Origin: Bacteroidales bacterium | Lineage (GTDB): Bacteria; Bacteroidota; Bacteroidia; Bacteroidales; Muribaculaceae | Length of the DNA: 7,923 bases | Assembly (NCBI GenBank): GCA_019420545.1 | Contig: JAHZGZ010000047.1 | Span: 1 to 7,923 of the forward strand | Direction: 5' to 3' | Part shown: one piece after another, positions 1 to 7,039 of the stretch | How positions within the stretch are numbered: the stretch's first letter is position 1 | Layout: each line of letters starts with the position of its first letter | Notes under the pieces: generated by a model | Databases searched by the model: none | What the model was told of the DNA's origin: nothing | The model's input: only the letters and a program-made list of their open reading frames with translations | Made by a program: the position numbers and the translations under genes

Positions 1-545
1 ATGTATATAAACTGAAACTGGTGGTTGCCGAGTGCATATGCCAGATCCGGAATCGACATCTCGCGCTCTGTGCCCGTAAAGCCTACATCCTGCCCCCATG
101 AGCGTGACGGGGATCTCCATCCTGAAGCGTGGCTCCAGAGCAGAAGGCCATATTCGGCGGCAGGAGCGACGGTGCGTGTGTCGGCAATGACCTCTTTCAT
201 CGTCTCGGGATCGACGGTATTCGTACCGACCGGGTACTCTTTCAGTACCTTCTGTCCGTTCATTGTAAGCTCGATCAGCTGGGGCGCGGAGTTGGATGAG
301 ATCTTTCTAAAGACAATGAGACGCCCCCCGTTATCAAGTGCGCCGTCATCGACTGCGGTTACCATATTGTCGTAATTAAGGCTGTGCGGCAATGACGGAT
401 TGTTGTTGGCCGCCATGTAGACAAGGACAGTGCGTGATACGCCGTCCGGCAGGGGCGGCTCGGGGTTGTCCGCCGTATCCTCGCAAGAAGTCAGCAGTGT
501 CAGCGCGCTGAAAATAAGGAAAATATATTTTAAGGAGAATTTCAT
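1..545 (-). CDS. Clostripain-family (C11) cysteine peptidase lipoprotein, 3' end beyond the window
   Basis: A reading frame opens with ATG at 545-543 and stays open for 181 codons to the window edge, so only the N-terminal part is present. Residues 1-21 form a lipoprotein signal peptide: Lys2 and Lys6, a hydrophobic stretch, then the lipobox LTSC with Cys21 as the predicted acylation site, followed by an acidic and proline-rich linker. The next part matches the start of the C11 fold: strand VLVYMAANN, then a YDNM segment, strand RLIVFRK, and YGLLLWSHASGW. His139 in WSHASGW corresponds to the catalytic His of clostripain/PmC11. The catalytic Cys normally follows a strand like the one at the very edge (QFQFIY), so it should lie just outside. 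Likely role: Arg/Lys-type endopeptidase anchored at the cell envelope. Family assignment rests on these motifs; specificity is unknown. A -7 box lies directly upstream, so it is probably transcribed apart from the nucleotidyltransferase gene. Confidence 0.83.
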   Translation of the reverse strand, partial: MKFSLKYIFLIFSALTLLTSCEDTADNPEPPLPDGVSRTVLVYMAANNNPSLPHSLNYDNMVTAVDDGALDNGGRLIVFRKISSNSAPQLIELTMNGQKVLKEYPVGTNTVDPETMKEVIADTRTVAPAAEYGLLLWSHASGWRSPSRSWGQDVGFTGTEREMSIPDLAYALGNHQFQFIY

Positions 546-568
546 TTGCAATCGGTCTTATCAAACTA

Positions 569-576
569 CAAATTTA
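569..576 (-). promoter_or_regulatory. Bacteroidota -7 promoter box for the C11 peptidase gene
   Basis: On the minus strand this reads TAAATTTG, an exact match to the TAnnTTTG -7 consensus of Bacteroides primary sigma-factor promoters. A TTTG (601-604) lies 24 nt upstream; this is longer than the usual spacing of about 19-20 nt, so the -33 assignment is weak. The implied transcription start is near 562, giving a 5' UTR of about 18 nt before the ATG at 545. The intergenic stretch is strongly AT-rich compared with its flanks, as expected for a promoter. Confidence 0.5.
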
Positions 577-641
577 GGAAAAATCCCGGTTAAAATTCCT
601 CAAAAATACACTAATTACCAAAATATCAGGCATAAACCGGT

Positions 642-2099
642 CTATTGTGGCGTTTTGTCGCCGATTTCCTCCCCGGAGGGTTGCGTGTCAGCCGAGACAA
701 GGCCGAGACGGGCGGCTTCGGAGTGCATCAGAGCGAGGGCGGCCTCCCGTTCGTTGGGGATTATTCCGTCGAGGATGGCATTCTTTATGGCCTCCTTGAT
801 TGTGCCCACCTCGCGGCAGGGGCGCAACCCGCAAGTTGCCATGATCTCTTCGCCAGATACGGGCGGCTGGAAACAGCGTATGCGGTCGCGCTCCTCGAGT
901 TCGGTCATTTTGCGGCGCACGAGCGCGAAATTGTCGAGAAACCGCTTTACTTTGGCCTCGTTCTTGGATGTTATGTCGGCTTCGCAGAGCGTCATCAGAT
1001 CGTCGATGTCTTCTCCCGCATCGAAAAGCAGACGTCGTACCGCCGAGTCGGTCACAATATCCTCGACAAGTGCTATGGGGCGCATGTGCAGCTCTACGAG
1101 TTTCTGCACGTATTTCATCTTCTCGTTCATCGGGAGGCGCATGTCACGGAATATGCGCGGTATCATTTTCGCGCCGATGAAGTTGTGGTTATGAAACGTC
1201 CATCCGAGTTTCGCATCCCAGCGCTTGGTAGTCGGTTTGGCAATGTCGTGGAACAGTGCACCCCAGCGCAGCCACACGTTTTTTGATTTCCTGGCCACAT
1301 TGTCAACCACCTGTAGCGTGTGGTAGAAATTGTCCTTATGTCCGCGACCGTTTACAGTCTCCACGCCTCGCATGGCGTCGAGCTCGGGGAGTATGTGCTT
1401 CAGCAGCCCGCACTGTGCGAGCAGTTCCCATCCTATCGAAGGCATCGGGGAGGCCATGATCTTCATAAGCTCGTCGGCGATGCGCTCGCGTGAGATTATG
1501 TCGATGCGGTCGGCATTGCGGGTAATGGCGTCGAACGTTTCGGGCACGATAGTGAATCCGAGCTGTGTGGCGAAGCGTATGGCGCGCATCATGCGCAGCG
1601 GATCATCCGAGAAGGTTATGTCGGGATCGAGAGGTGTGCGTATGAGCTGGTCGTCGAGATCCGCCAGGCCGTCGAACGGGTCGATCAGTTCGCCGAACTC
1701 ATCGGCATTCACGCATATGGCCATGGCGTTGATAGTGAAGTCGCGACGCGACAGATCATCGTCGAGTGTTCCGTCCTCCACGATCGGTTTGCGACTGTCG
1801 CGCGAATATGATTCGCGGCGTGCACCGACGAACTCCAGCTCAAGATCGTGGCGTTTTACCTGAGCCGTGCCGAAGTTGCGGAACACGTGAGCCTGACAGC
1901 CTTTGCCCATCGTGGCAGCGACGGCCTCGGCTACCTCGATTCCGCTGCCTACGGTTACGAAATCGATATCCTTTGAGTGGCGGTGGAGGAAGAGATCGCG
2001 CACGTATCCCCCAACAACGTAGCAGGGGCGTGACAATGAGTCGGCTACTTTACCGACATGATGAAATACAGGTTGATCAATCTTATCAGCGAGATTCAT
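642..2099 (-). CDS. cca: Class II CCA-adding tRNA nucleotidyltransferase / poly(A) polymerase family with HD domain
   Basis: This 485-residue protein is predicted to add or repair the CCA 3' end of tRNAs in the cytoplasm, using CTP and ATP. The nucleotidyltransferase head has GG at 30-31 followed by VRD (33-35), the metal-binding pair D44 and D46 in KDIDFV, and RRDFTINAMA at 118-127. DDPLR at 165-169 matches the EDxxR nucleotide-reading motif of class II enzymes, inside the typical LRMMRAIRF helix. The neck and body helices follow. A C-terminal HD phosphohydrolase domain spans about residues 255-390, with H260, H284-D285 and H303/H305 visible; in bacterial CCA enzymes this domain carries phosphatase or phosphodiesterase activity on tRNA ends. 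The length fits HD-containing members in Bacteroidota. It lies 78 bp after the M24 peptidase gene. Sequence alone does not separate CCA addition from poly(A) addition, but as a class II enzyme with an intact DDxxR motif CCA addition is favoured. Confidence 0.88.
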   Translation of the reverse strand: MNLADKIDQPVFHHVGKVADSLSRPCYVVGGYVRDLFLHRHSKDIDFVTVGSGIEVAEAVAATMGKGCQAHVFRNFGTAQVKRHDLELEFVGARRESYSRDSRKPIVEDGTLDDDLSRRDFTINAMAICVNADEFGELIDPFDGLADLDDQLIRTPLDPDITFSDDPLRMMRAIRFATQLGFTIVPETFDAITRNADRIDIISRERIADELMKIMASPMPSIGWELLAQCGLLKHILPELDAMRGVETVNGRGHKDNFYHTLQVVDNVARKSKNVWLRWGALFHDIAKPTTKRWDAKLGWTFHNHNFIGAKMIPRIFRDMRLPMNEKMKYVQKLVELHMRPIALVEDIVTDSAVRRLLFDAGEDIDDLMTLCEADITSKNEAKVKRFLDNFALVRRKMTELEERDRIRCFQPPVSGEEIMATCGLRPCREVGTIKEAIKNAILDGIIPNEREAALALMHSEAARLGLVSADTQPSGEEIGDKTPQ

Positions 2100-2134
2100 T
2101 CACTAATGGTTTATTATTCAAGACTGTACGGGTG

Positions 2135-2155
2135 TATGCATAGCGGCGCGGCCGC
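2135..2155 (-). promoter_or_regulatory. GC-rich hairpin next to an 8-bp palindrome, upstream of the nucleotidyltransferase gene
   Basis: In the 78-bp gap between the M24 gene and the nucleotidyltransferase gene, the minus strand can form a hairpin with a 5-bp stem GCGGC/GCCGC (2151-2155 and 2143-2147) and a 3-nt loop. It is followed at once by the perfect palindrome TATGCATA (2135-2142). No T-run follows, so it is not a convincing intrinsic terminator. It could weaken read-through, set an mRNA end after processing, or be a protein-binding site. No TAnnTTTG box is visible in the gap, so co-transcription with the upstream gene remains likely. Confidence 0.25.
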
Positions 2156-2177
2156 CGGCGTGACGCATACGGGGGGA

Positions 2178-3359
2178 TTATTCGAGATTGATTATCTGCT
2201 CGGGAGCATCGGTGATGCGCTCAAGGCCGTCGGCGGTGACGATATAGGTGTTTTCGATACCTACGGCACCAACACCCGGTACCACAAATTTAGGTTCGAG
2301 TGCGATTACATTATGTTCCTGCAGGATATCGCGGCTGCGCGGTGCGATCACCGGAAGCTCGTTTATTTCGATACCCACACCGTGGCCTATGAATCCGGCC
2401 TTTTGGGTATAACCCATGAAGTGGCGTTCTAGTCCCGCTGCGCGTATGATATCAATCGCTTTCTCGTAGAGATCCGAGGCCTTTACTCCCGGACGCCCCA
2501 TCTTCTCCAGCTCACGGCATATGTCGATGGAACACTGATGCGCTTTCATCGCCAGAGCAGGGAGAGTGCCGCATGAGTATACGCGTGTCATATCGGTCAT
2601 ATATCCTGTGAAGTTGCCGTTGGCATCGACCATTACCGATGTGCCCGGGGTTATGATGGAGCCGTCGGCACCAACAGGTATCGATGGATCGAGTCCGGCG
2701 CCACCCATGGCGAAGTCGTAGGGTGTGGGGATGTCGGCATTGTTTCCGGCAAGCACATTGGCCATGAAAAGCTCCATCGAGTCGCCGGCAATGCGGAACT
2801 GTCCCAAACACCCTTCAAGACGCGACACACGTTCGATCTCGATCTGCAGCTCTATGTCGCTCATGCCTGTGTGGTAGAGATGTGGAATGCGGCTGTACAC
2901 CATCGCATGTTTTACTCCGGAGCGACGCAGCATGTGAAGCTCGAAGTCGGTCTTTACCGTGCGTGCTGTACGCATGATAGCCGATGCATCGGCTATTGCG
3001 GATTCGGAGAACACGGCTTTAAGACGCTCGACTGCGAGATATGATGTGACGGCGAGTTCAAGTCCGAGCGTGCCCGGGAGCGAATATCCCCGACGTCCGA
3101 GTTCGGCCGGTATGAGTTCCGGTTTATGTATATAGCATACGTTGTCCCCCTTCAGCCCTTCGGGACGACGTACGAAATATACCGGACTTCCTTCGGCCGG
3201 TATATATACCCATCCGCTTATCACACGGCCAAGGGTGTAATATATGTTGGCGTTGTCGGTGAGCAATATTGCGTCGACCGACTGTGCGCCCATTAACGAC
3301 TGTATTTTTGAGATACGACGGTTGATTTCCTCAATCGGAGTGAGAGCATGCAGTTCCAT
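2178..3359 (-). CDS. M24-family metallopeptidase (Xaa-Pro aminopeptidase / prolidase-like)
   Basis: This 393-residue cytoplasmic protein has the two-domain plan of creatinase-fold peptidases. Residues from about 12 to 125 form the creatinase-type N-terminal domain (VDAILLTDNANIYYTLG near 28-44), and about 135-385 form the pita-bread M24 domain. All five expected metal ligands are visible in the right order and spacing: D245 (MVDANG), D256 (TDMTRVY, 11 residues later), H326 (GHGVGIEINELP), E355 (LEPKF) and E369 (GIENTYIV). It is therefore likely an active dinuclear metal hydrolase that removes N-terminal residues before proline or cleaves Xaa-Pro dipeptides. No signal peptide is seen. It starts 32 bp after the gldH stop codon, with an AT-rich inverted repeat in between. 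The exact substrate class cannot be decided from the motifs, so no symbol is given. Confidence 0.9.
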   Translation of the reverse strand: MELHALTPIEEINRRISKIQSLMGAQSVDAILLTDNANIYYTLGRVISGWVYIPAEGSPVYFVRRPEGLKGDNVCYIHKPELIPAELGRRGYSLPGTLGLELAVTSYLAVERLKAVFSESAIADASAIMRTARTVKTDFELHMLRRSGVKHAMVYSRIPHLYHTGMSDIELQIEIERVSRLEGCLGQFRIAGDSMELFMANVLAGNNADIPTPYDFAMGGAGLDPSIPVGADGSIITPGTSVMVDANGNFTGYMTDMTRVYSCGTLPALAMKAHQCSIDICRELEKMGRPGVKASDLYEKAIDIIRAAGLERHFMGYTQKAGFIGHGVGIEINELPVIAPRSRDILQEHNVIALEPKFVVPGVGAVGIENTYIVTADGLERITDAPEQIINLE

Positions 3360-3374
3360 AGGTGTGATGATTAT

Positions 3375-3395
3375 TTAATTATCCCTTATAATTAA
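3375..3395. repeat. Perfect AT-rich inverted repeat between gldH and the M24 peptidase gene
   Basis: Two 8-bp arms, TTAATTAT (3375-3382) and ATAATTAA (3388-3395), are exact reverse complements separated by 5 nt. The repeat overlaps the gldH stop codon (3392-3394) and ends about 15 bp before the M24 start codon. As RNA it would be a weak A-U hairpin without a U-tract, so it suits a dimeric regulator's operator or an mRNA-processing site better than a terminator. Its AT content stands out from the GC-balanced genes on either side. Confidence 0.4.
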
Positions 3396-3865
3396 GGAAC
3401 GAGCATTATGCCTAAATGTTCGATATCGGTTACGGTATCAATGCGCATGATGTGGCGTACGGTTACCGACTGTCCGCGCAGCAGACGCACACTGCCCGGC
3501 AGAGTGTCGGTGAACTGGTAGGATGCTCCGAAGCCTTGTCCTTTCCATCGTCCGTATATATCGGCCAGCACGCAGTTTACTGTGTCGCGCACGACGTGCA
3601 GGCTGTCGGATCCGGGACGCGTTACCTCAAGCCATAGATTGGAGTAGGGATAGGCGTTATTATGGCGCAATGCAATGGTTATATGCCCAGCCAGGACGGA
3701 GTCGGTCATGTTGCCGGGGGTGAACGAAAGTGTGTCACCATAGGCCCATCCCCGTTCGGGAAGTGATGTAAAGTCGCAGTACGCTACATCATTGCCGCCA
3801 CAAGCCCACATAATGAGCATTGTGGCGGCAATGATAATATGTGTTGTGATGTGTCGTCGCATCAT
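3392..3865 (-). CDS. gldH: GldH-family gliding-motility lipoprotein
   Basis: This 157-residue predicted lipoprotein has an N-terminal signal peptide (R3, R4, then a hydrophobic run 10-21) ending at a lipobox-like MWAC with Cys22 as the probable acylation site. The body carries the GldH pattern: FTSLPERGWAYGD near 32-44, then a strand-rich region ending LRHNNAYPYSNLWLEV, and a central LADIYGRWKGQGFGASYQF block. GldH is required for gliding in Flavobacterium johnsoniae but is also conserved in non-gliding Bacteroidales, where its job is unclear. No other gld or spr genes are in this window, so gliding should not be inferred. The start is taken at the first of two adjacent Met codons; either would give a usable signal peptide. 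It lies 39 bp after ricT and 32 bp before the M24 gene, consistent with an operon. MWAC departs from the usual lipobox consensus at -3 and -2, which slightly lowers confidence in acylation. Confidence 0.83.
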   Translation of the reverse strand: MMRRHITTHIIIAATMLIMWACGGNDVAYCDFTSLPERGWAYGDTLSFTPGNMTDSVLAGHITIALRHNNAYPYSNLWLEVTRPGSDSLHVVRDTVNCVLADIYGRWKGQGFGASYQFTDTLPGSVRLLRGQSVTVRHIMRIDTVTDIEHLGIMLVP

Positions 3866-3904
3866 ATTGTCGTTATTATTGCGGATGACGGCTTAGGCGG
3901 GGCG

Positions 3905-5458
3905 TTATTCGGCTTTGGGGTGTTGCTGTTGCTTCGGTTGCTGCGGCTGACGGGGCACCTTTTCCTGCTGGCGCGGTTTATTTCCCTTTGGCTGTTGGGG
4001 CGAAGACTTTTCTTTCCCCTGCTTTGGTGCTCCCTGCTGGCCGTTCTTGCGCTCGCCGCCCTGGCCTTTGTCCTGACGTGACTGCTGGTTGTTGCCATTG
4101 TCCTTCTGTCTGGGCTGCTGCTGGGCCTCCTTTGACGGCTGTTGCGACTTTTTCTTTTTCTTCTTCTTGGCCTTGTCAAAACGTGTAAGGCTGTCCTGGC
4201 CTACGAGGTCTACGAAATCTTTTTTAGGCTGAGACTTTTCAGTGCCTTCGGGAATCAGCGACAGCGGTTTCTCTCCCGCCTTATTGAGCGCGATTACCTC
4301 AAACGCCCGTTTTGCTGAGATGGTCACGAGATTTGCTGCCACCTGCTTGTCGGTAGAGTAGGTGATCTCATGCTTGAAGATATCGGTCTTGAAATGGAAG
4401 TAGGTGTTGTCGGCAGTCTCCAGACGGATATCTTTCGACGGCATCTGCCTTACGCTCTCGACATAAGTGTCGATCTCGAAGTTGAGGCAGCATTTCAGTT
4501 TGGCGCACTGTCCGGCAAGTTTCTGCGGATTGAGCGATATGTCCTGAAAGCGTGCGGCGCTTGTGGCCACGCTCACGAAGTTGGTCATCCATGTCGAGCA
4601 GCATAGCGGACGTCCGCACGGGCCTATGCCGCCGATGCGTCCGGCCTCCTGGCGTGCGCCTATCTGCTTCATCTCGATGCGCACATGGAAAGTCTCGGCG
4701 AGTACTTTGATTAGTTTGCGGAAGTCGACGCGCTCGTCGGCGATGTAGTAGAATATTGCCTTGTTGCCGTCGCCCTGATACTCCACGTCGCCGATCTTCA
4801 TGTTGAGGTCGAGATCTTCGGCTATCTTGCGCGCCTTGATCATCGTGTCATTCTCTCGGGCTTTAGCCTCCTCGTATTTTTCGAGGTCGGACGGCTTTGC
4901 CTTGCGGAATATGCGCTTGATCTCCGCGTCGCGCTTGATGCCTGCTTTCTTCATCTGGAGAGCCACGAGGCGCCCTGTGAGAGTCACCTCGCCTATGTCG
5001 TGGCCCGGGGATGCCTCAACAGCAACGAGATCGCCGCGTACAAGATCAAGTCCCGACGTGTTGCGGAAATACCCCTTTCGGGTATTTTTAAACAGTACTT
5101 CCACGATATCGAAGTCGGCATATCCTCCGGGTATGTCGTCGAGCCAGTTATGGCAATATAGCTTTCCGCGCGGAGGTTTGCTGCATGCGTCGCATCGCTG
5201 AGGTACCGGCATGTAGGCCGACGGAGTATCGGGAATCTCGGTCTCGGCTGTAGGCTCGGGCTTCTCGGGCTTAGCGTTGCGTGATGGCTTGCTGCCGGAT
5301 GCGGCTGCAACCGGCATTTCCGTGGGGGGTACCGCCGGAGCAGCGCCGGGTTCCGGAGGGGTCGTGTCGCCGTGTGTTGCTGAGGCTTCCGTTTCCTGTT
5401 GCTGTGGCGTGGATTCCTTGGGTGCAGTTGCGGATATGTTGTCGATGTCGGTGCTCAT
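3905..5458 (-). CDS. ricT: PSP1-domain protein RicT/YaaT, predicted RNase Y partner, with low-complexity tails
   Basis: This 517-residue protein is a RicT (YaaT, PSP1 domain) homologue. The folded core runs from about residue 115 to 400. Its hallmark is the cysteine region GGIGPCGRPLCCSTW (276-290; C281, C286, C287), then SLNPQKLAGQCAKLKCCLNFE (C318, C323, C324). In Bacillus subtilis the equivalent cysteines help bind [4Fe-4S] clusters in the RicT-RicA-RicF (Y) complex, which steers RNase Y. Before the core sits an extra cluster, RCDACSK with C89 and C92, and C102 in YCHNW. Residues 1-85 are rich in Pro, Thr, Glu and Ala and look disordered. Residues 429-517 form a Lys/Gln-rich low-complexity tail that begins with seven consecutive lysines. 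Its ATG (5458-5456) shares one base with the rny stop codon, which strongly supports translational coupling. RicA and RicF are not in the window. The RNase Y link here is inferred from homology plus gene order. Confidence 0.9.
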   Translation of the reverse strand: MSTDIDNISATAPKESTPQQQETEASATHGDTTPPEPGAAPAVPPTEMPVAAASGSKPSRNAKPEKPEPTAETEIPDTPSAYMPVPQRCDACSKPPRGKLYCHNWLDDIPGGYADFDIVEVLFKNTRKGYFRNTSGLDLVRGDLVAVEASPGHDIGEVTLTGRLVALQMKKAGIKRDAEIKRIFRKAKPSDLEKYEEAKARENDTMIKARKIAEDLDLNMKIGDVEYQGDGNKAIFYYIADERVDFRKLIKVLAETFHVRIEMKQIGARQEAGRIGGIGPCGRPLCCSTWMTNFVSVATSAARFQDISLNPQKLAGQCAKLKCCLNFEIDTYVESVRQMPSKDIRLETADNTYFHFKTDIFKHEITYSTDKQVAANLVTISAKRAFEVIALNKAGEKPLSLIPEGTEKSQPKKDFVDLVGQDSLTRFDKAKKKKKKKSQQPSKEAQQQPRQKDNGNNQQSRQDKGQGGERKNGQQGAPKQGKEKSSPQQPKGNKPRQQEKVPRQPQQPKQQQHPKAE

Positions 5459-7002
5459 TATTTTGCAAAGCTTACCGAACGGGTCTCACGGATTACGGTA
5501 ATCTTGACCTGTCCGGGATATGTCATTTCGGTCTGTATGCGCTTGGCGATTTCCGAAGATAGCTTTTCTGTCTCGGCATCGTCGATCTTGTCGGCGCCGA
5601 CAATTACCCGGAGTTCACGACCGGCCTGGATAGCATATGTCTTGATTACACCGGGATAAGAGAGGGCGAGCTGCTCAAGATCGTTGAGACGCTTGATATA
5701 GGCCTCGACAATCTCGCGGCGTGCGCCGGGACGGGCACCGGATATGGCGTCGCACACCTGTACGATAGGGGCGAGGAGCGACTGCTGTTCGATTTCGTCG
5801 TGGTGGGCGCCGATGGCATTGCATATCTCGGGCTTCTCCTTATATTTTTCGGCGAGCTTCATGCCGAGGAGTGCGTGGGGCAGTTCGGGCTCTTCGTCGG
5901 GCACCTTGCCTATGTCGTGGAGCAGACCTGCGCGACGTGCCTTTTTGGGGTTGAGACCCAGCTCCGAGGCCATGATGGCGCAGAGGTTGGCTGTCTCGCG
6001 GGAGTGCTGGAGCAGGTTCTGTCCGTAGCTCGAGCGGTATTTCATTTTGCCTACAAGGCGGATGAGGTCGGGATGCAGGCCGTGGATACCGAGGTCGATG
6101 GCGGTGCGCTTGCCGGTCTCGATAATCTCTTCTTCGATCTGGTGGCGCACCTTGGCCACAACCTCCTCGATGCGTGCGGGGTGTATACGGCCGTCGGCAA
6201 CGAGCTGATGCAGGGCGAGGCGCGCGATTTCGCGGCGCACGGGGTCGAATCCCGAGAGGACGATTGCCTCGGGGGTGTCGTCGACGATGATCTCGATGCC
6301 TGTGGCAGCTTCGAGAGCACGGATGTTGCGGCCCTCGCGGCCTATGATGCGGCCCTTGATCTCGTCGGAATCGATGTGGAACACGGTAACTGAATTCTCG
6401 ATGGCAGTCTCCGTGGCCACGCGCTGGATCGACTGTACGACGATGCACTTCGCCTCCTTGTTGGCTGTTAGTTTGGCATCGTCCATGATGTCGTTGATGT
6501 AGCTCTGTGCTGCGGTCTTGGCTTCGTCGCGGAGCGATTCTATGAGTTTCTCTTTCGCTTCTTCGGCAGAGAGTCCGGAGATATGCTCGAGGGTATCCTG
6601 TGCGGTACGTGTGAGTTTGTCGAGCTCTGTACGCTGACTTTCGAGCACTGCTGCCTGTGCATCAAGATTGGCCTTGAGGTTGTCGTTTTCGTTGCGGCGG
6701 CGCGCTATTTCGCTCTGCTGCTGGTTGAGCTGCATTTCGCGCTGCTTGAGGCGTGCTTCGTTCTGCTGTACCTTGGCCATGCGCTGGTTGGCGGCTTTGT
6801 CGGCTTCTGCTTTTATGTGAAGTTCTTCTTCGCGAGCTTTGAGCAGCTTTTCCTGCATCAGCATGTCTGCTTCTTTCTGGGCTTCCTCTATGATTGTCTT
6901 TGCTTTGCTTTTTGCAGAGGAACGCTGTATGGCGGTCATGACGATGATTCCTATGATGAATGCGCCTATTCCGCATACGAGCCCTAATACGAGTGGGGTC
7001 AT
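5458..7002 (-). CDS. rny: Ribonuclease Y
   Basis: RNase Y is a membrane-anchored endoribonuclease that starts mRNA decay and processing. From the chosen start the protein is 514 residues, the usual family size. It has a single N-terminal membrane helix (about 3-25), a long charged coiled coil (about 30-190), a KH RNA-binding domain with GRIIGREGRNIRALE at 217-231, and an HD phosphodiesterase domain with H333 (LQHSRE), H362-D363 (LLHDIGK), H400-H401 and D418 (VCDAISGARPGARRE). The frame extends upstream to an ATG at 7062, but MTPLVLGLVCG at 7002 is preferred: it places the membrane helix at the N-terminus as in other family members, and the longer form would run into the 3' end of the predicted structured RNA. 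The stop codon overlaps the start of ricT by one base. All catalytic motifs are intact. Confidence 0.97.
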   Translation of the reverse strand: MTPLVLGLVCGIGAFIIGIIVMTAIQRSSAKSKAKTIIEEAQKEADMLMQEKLLKAREEELHIKAEADKAANQRMAKVQQNEARLKQREMQLNQQQSEIARRRNENDNLKANLDAQAAVLESQRTELDKLTRTAQDTLEHISGLSAEEAKEKLIESLRDEAKTAAQSYINDIMDDAKLTANKEAKCIVVQSIQRVATETAIENSVTVFHIDSDEIKGRIIGREGRNIRALEAATGIEIIVDDTPEAIVLSGFDPVRREIARLALHQLVADGRIHPARIEEVVAKVRHQIEEEIIETGKRTAIDLGIHGLHPDLIRLVGKMKYRSSYGQNLLQHSRETANLCAIMASELGLNPKKARRAGLLHDIGKVPDEEPELPHALLGMKLAEKYKEKPEICNAIGAHHDEIEQQSLLAPIVQVCDAISGARPGARREIVEAYIKRLNDLEQLALSYPGVIKTYAIQAGRELRVIVGADKIDDAETEKLSSEIAKRIQTEMTYPGQVKITVIRETRSVSFAK

Positions 7003-7039
7003 GATATGGTTAAGTGTTAGATAAATGATTAATATATAA

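Noticed and set aside
376..564. Minus-strand frame of 62 codons near the left edge
   Set aside because: It overlaps the C11 peptidase gene in another frame. The frame starting at 545 gives a proper lipoprotein signal and C11 motifs, so this one is a shadow.
586..640. CCGGTT/AACCGG inverted repeat after the nucleotidyltransferase gene, followed by T-rich sequence
   Set aside because: The arms (586-591 and 635-640) are separated by 43 nt and overlap the promoter region of the C11 gene, so a terminator hairpin is not convincing.
430..1286. Long plus-strand open frames of 254 and 213 codons
   Set aside because: They run antisense to the nucleotidyltransferase gene, whose motifs are unmistakable. 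Their translations are Ser/Arg-rich or otherwise unlike any family, and they arise from codon bias in the real gene.
4143..4173. A/T-rich homopolymer-like tract suggesting a phase-variable repeat
   Set aside because: It encodes the seven-lysine run of RicT with mixed AAG and AAA codons, so it is not a uniform simple repeat prone to slippage.
5800..6393. Plus-strand open frame of 197 codons opposite rny
   Set aside because: It is antisense to the KH and HD domains of RNase Y, and its translation shows no recognisable motif or start context.
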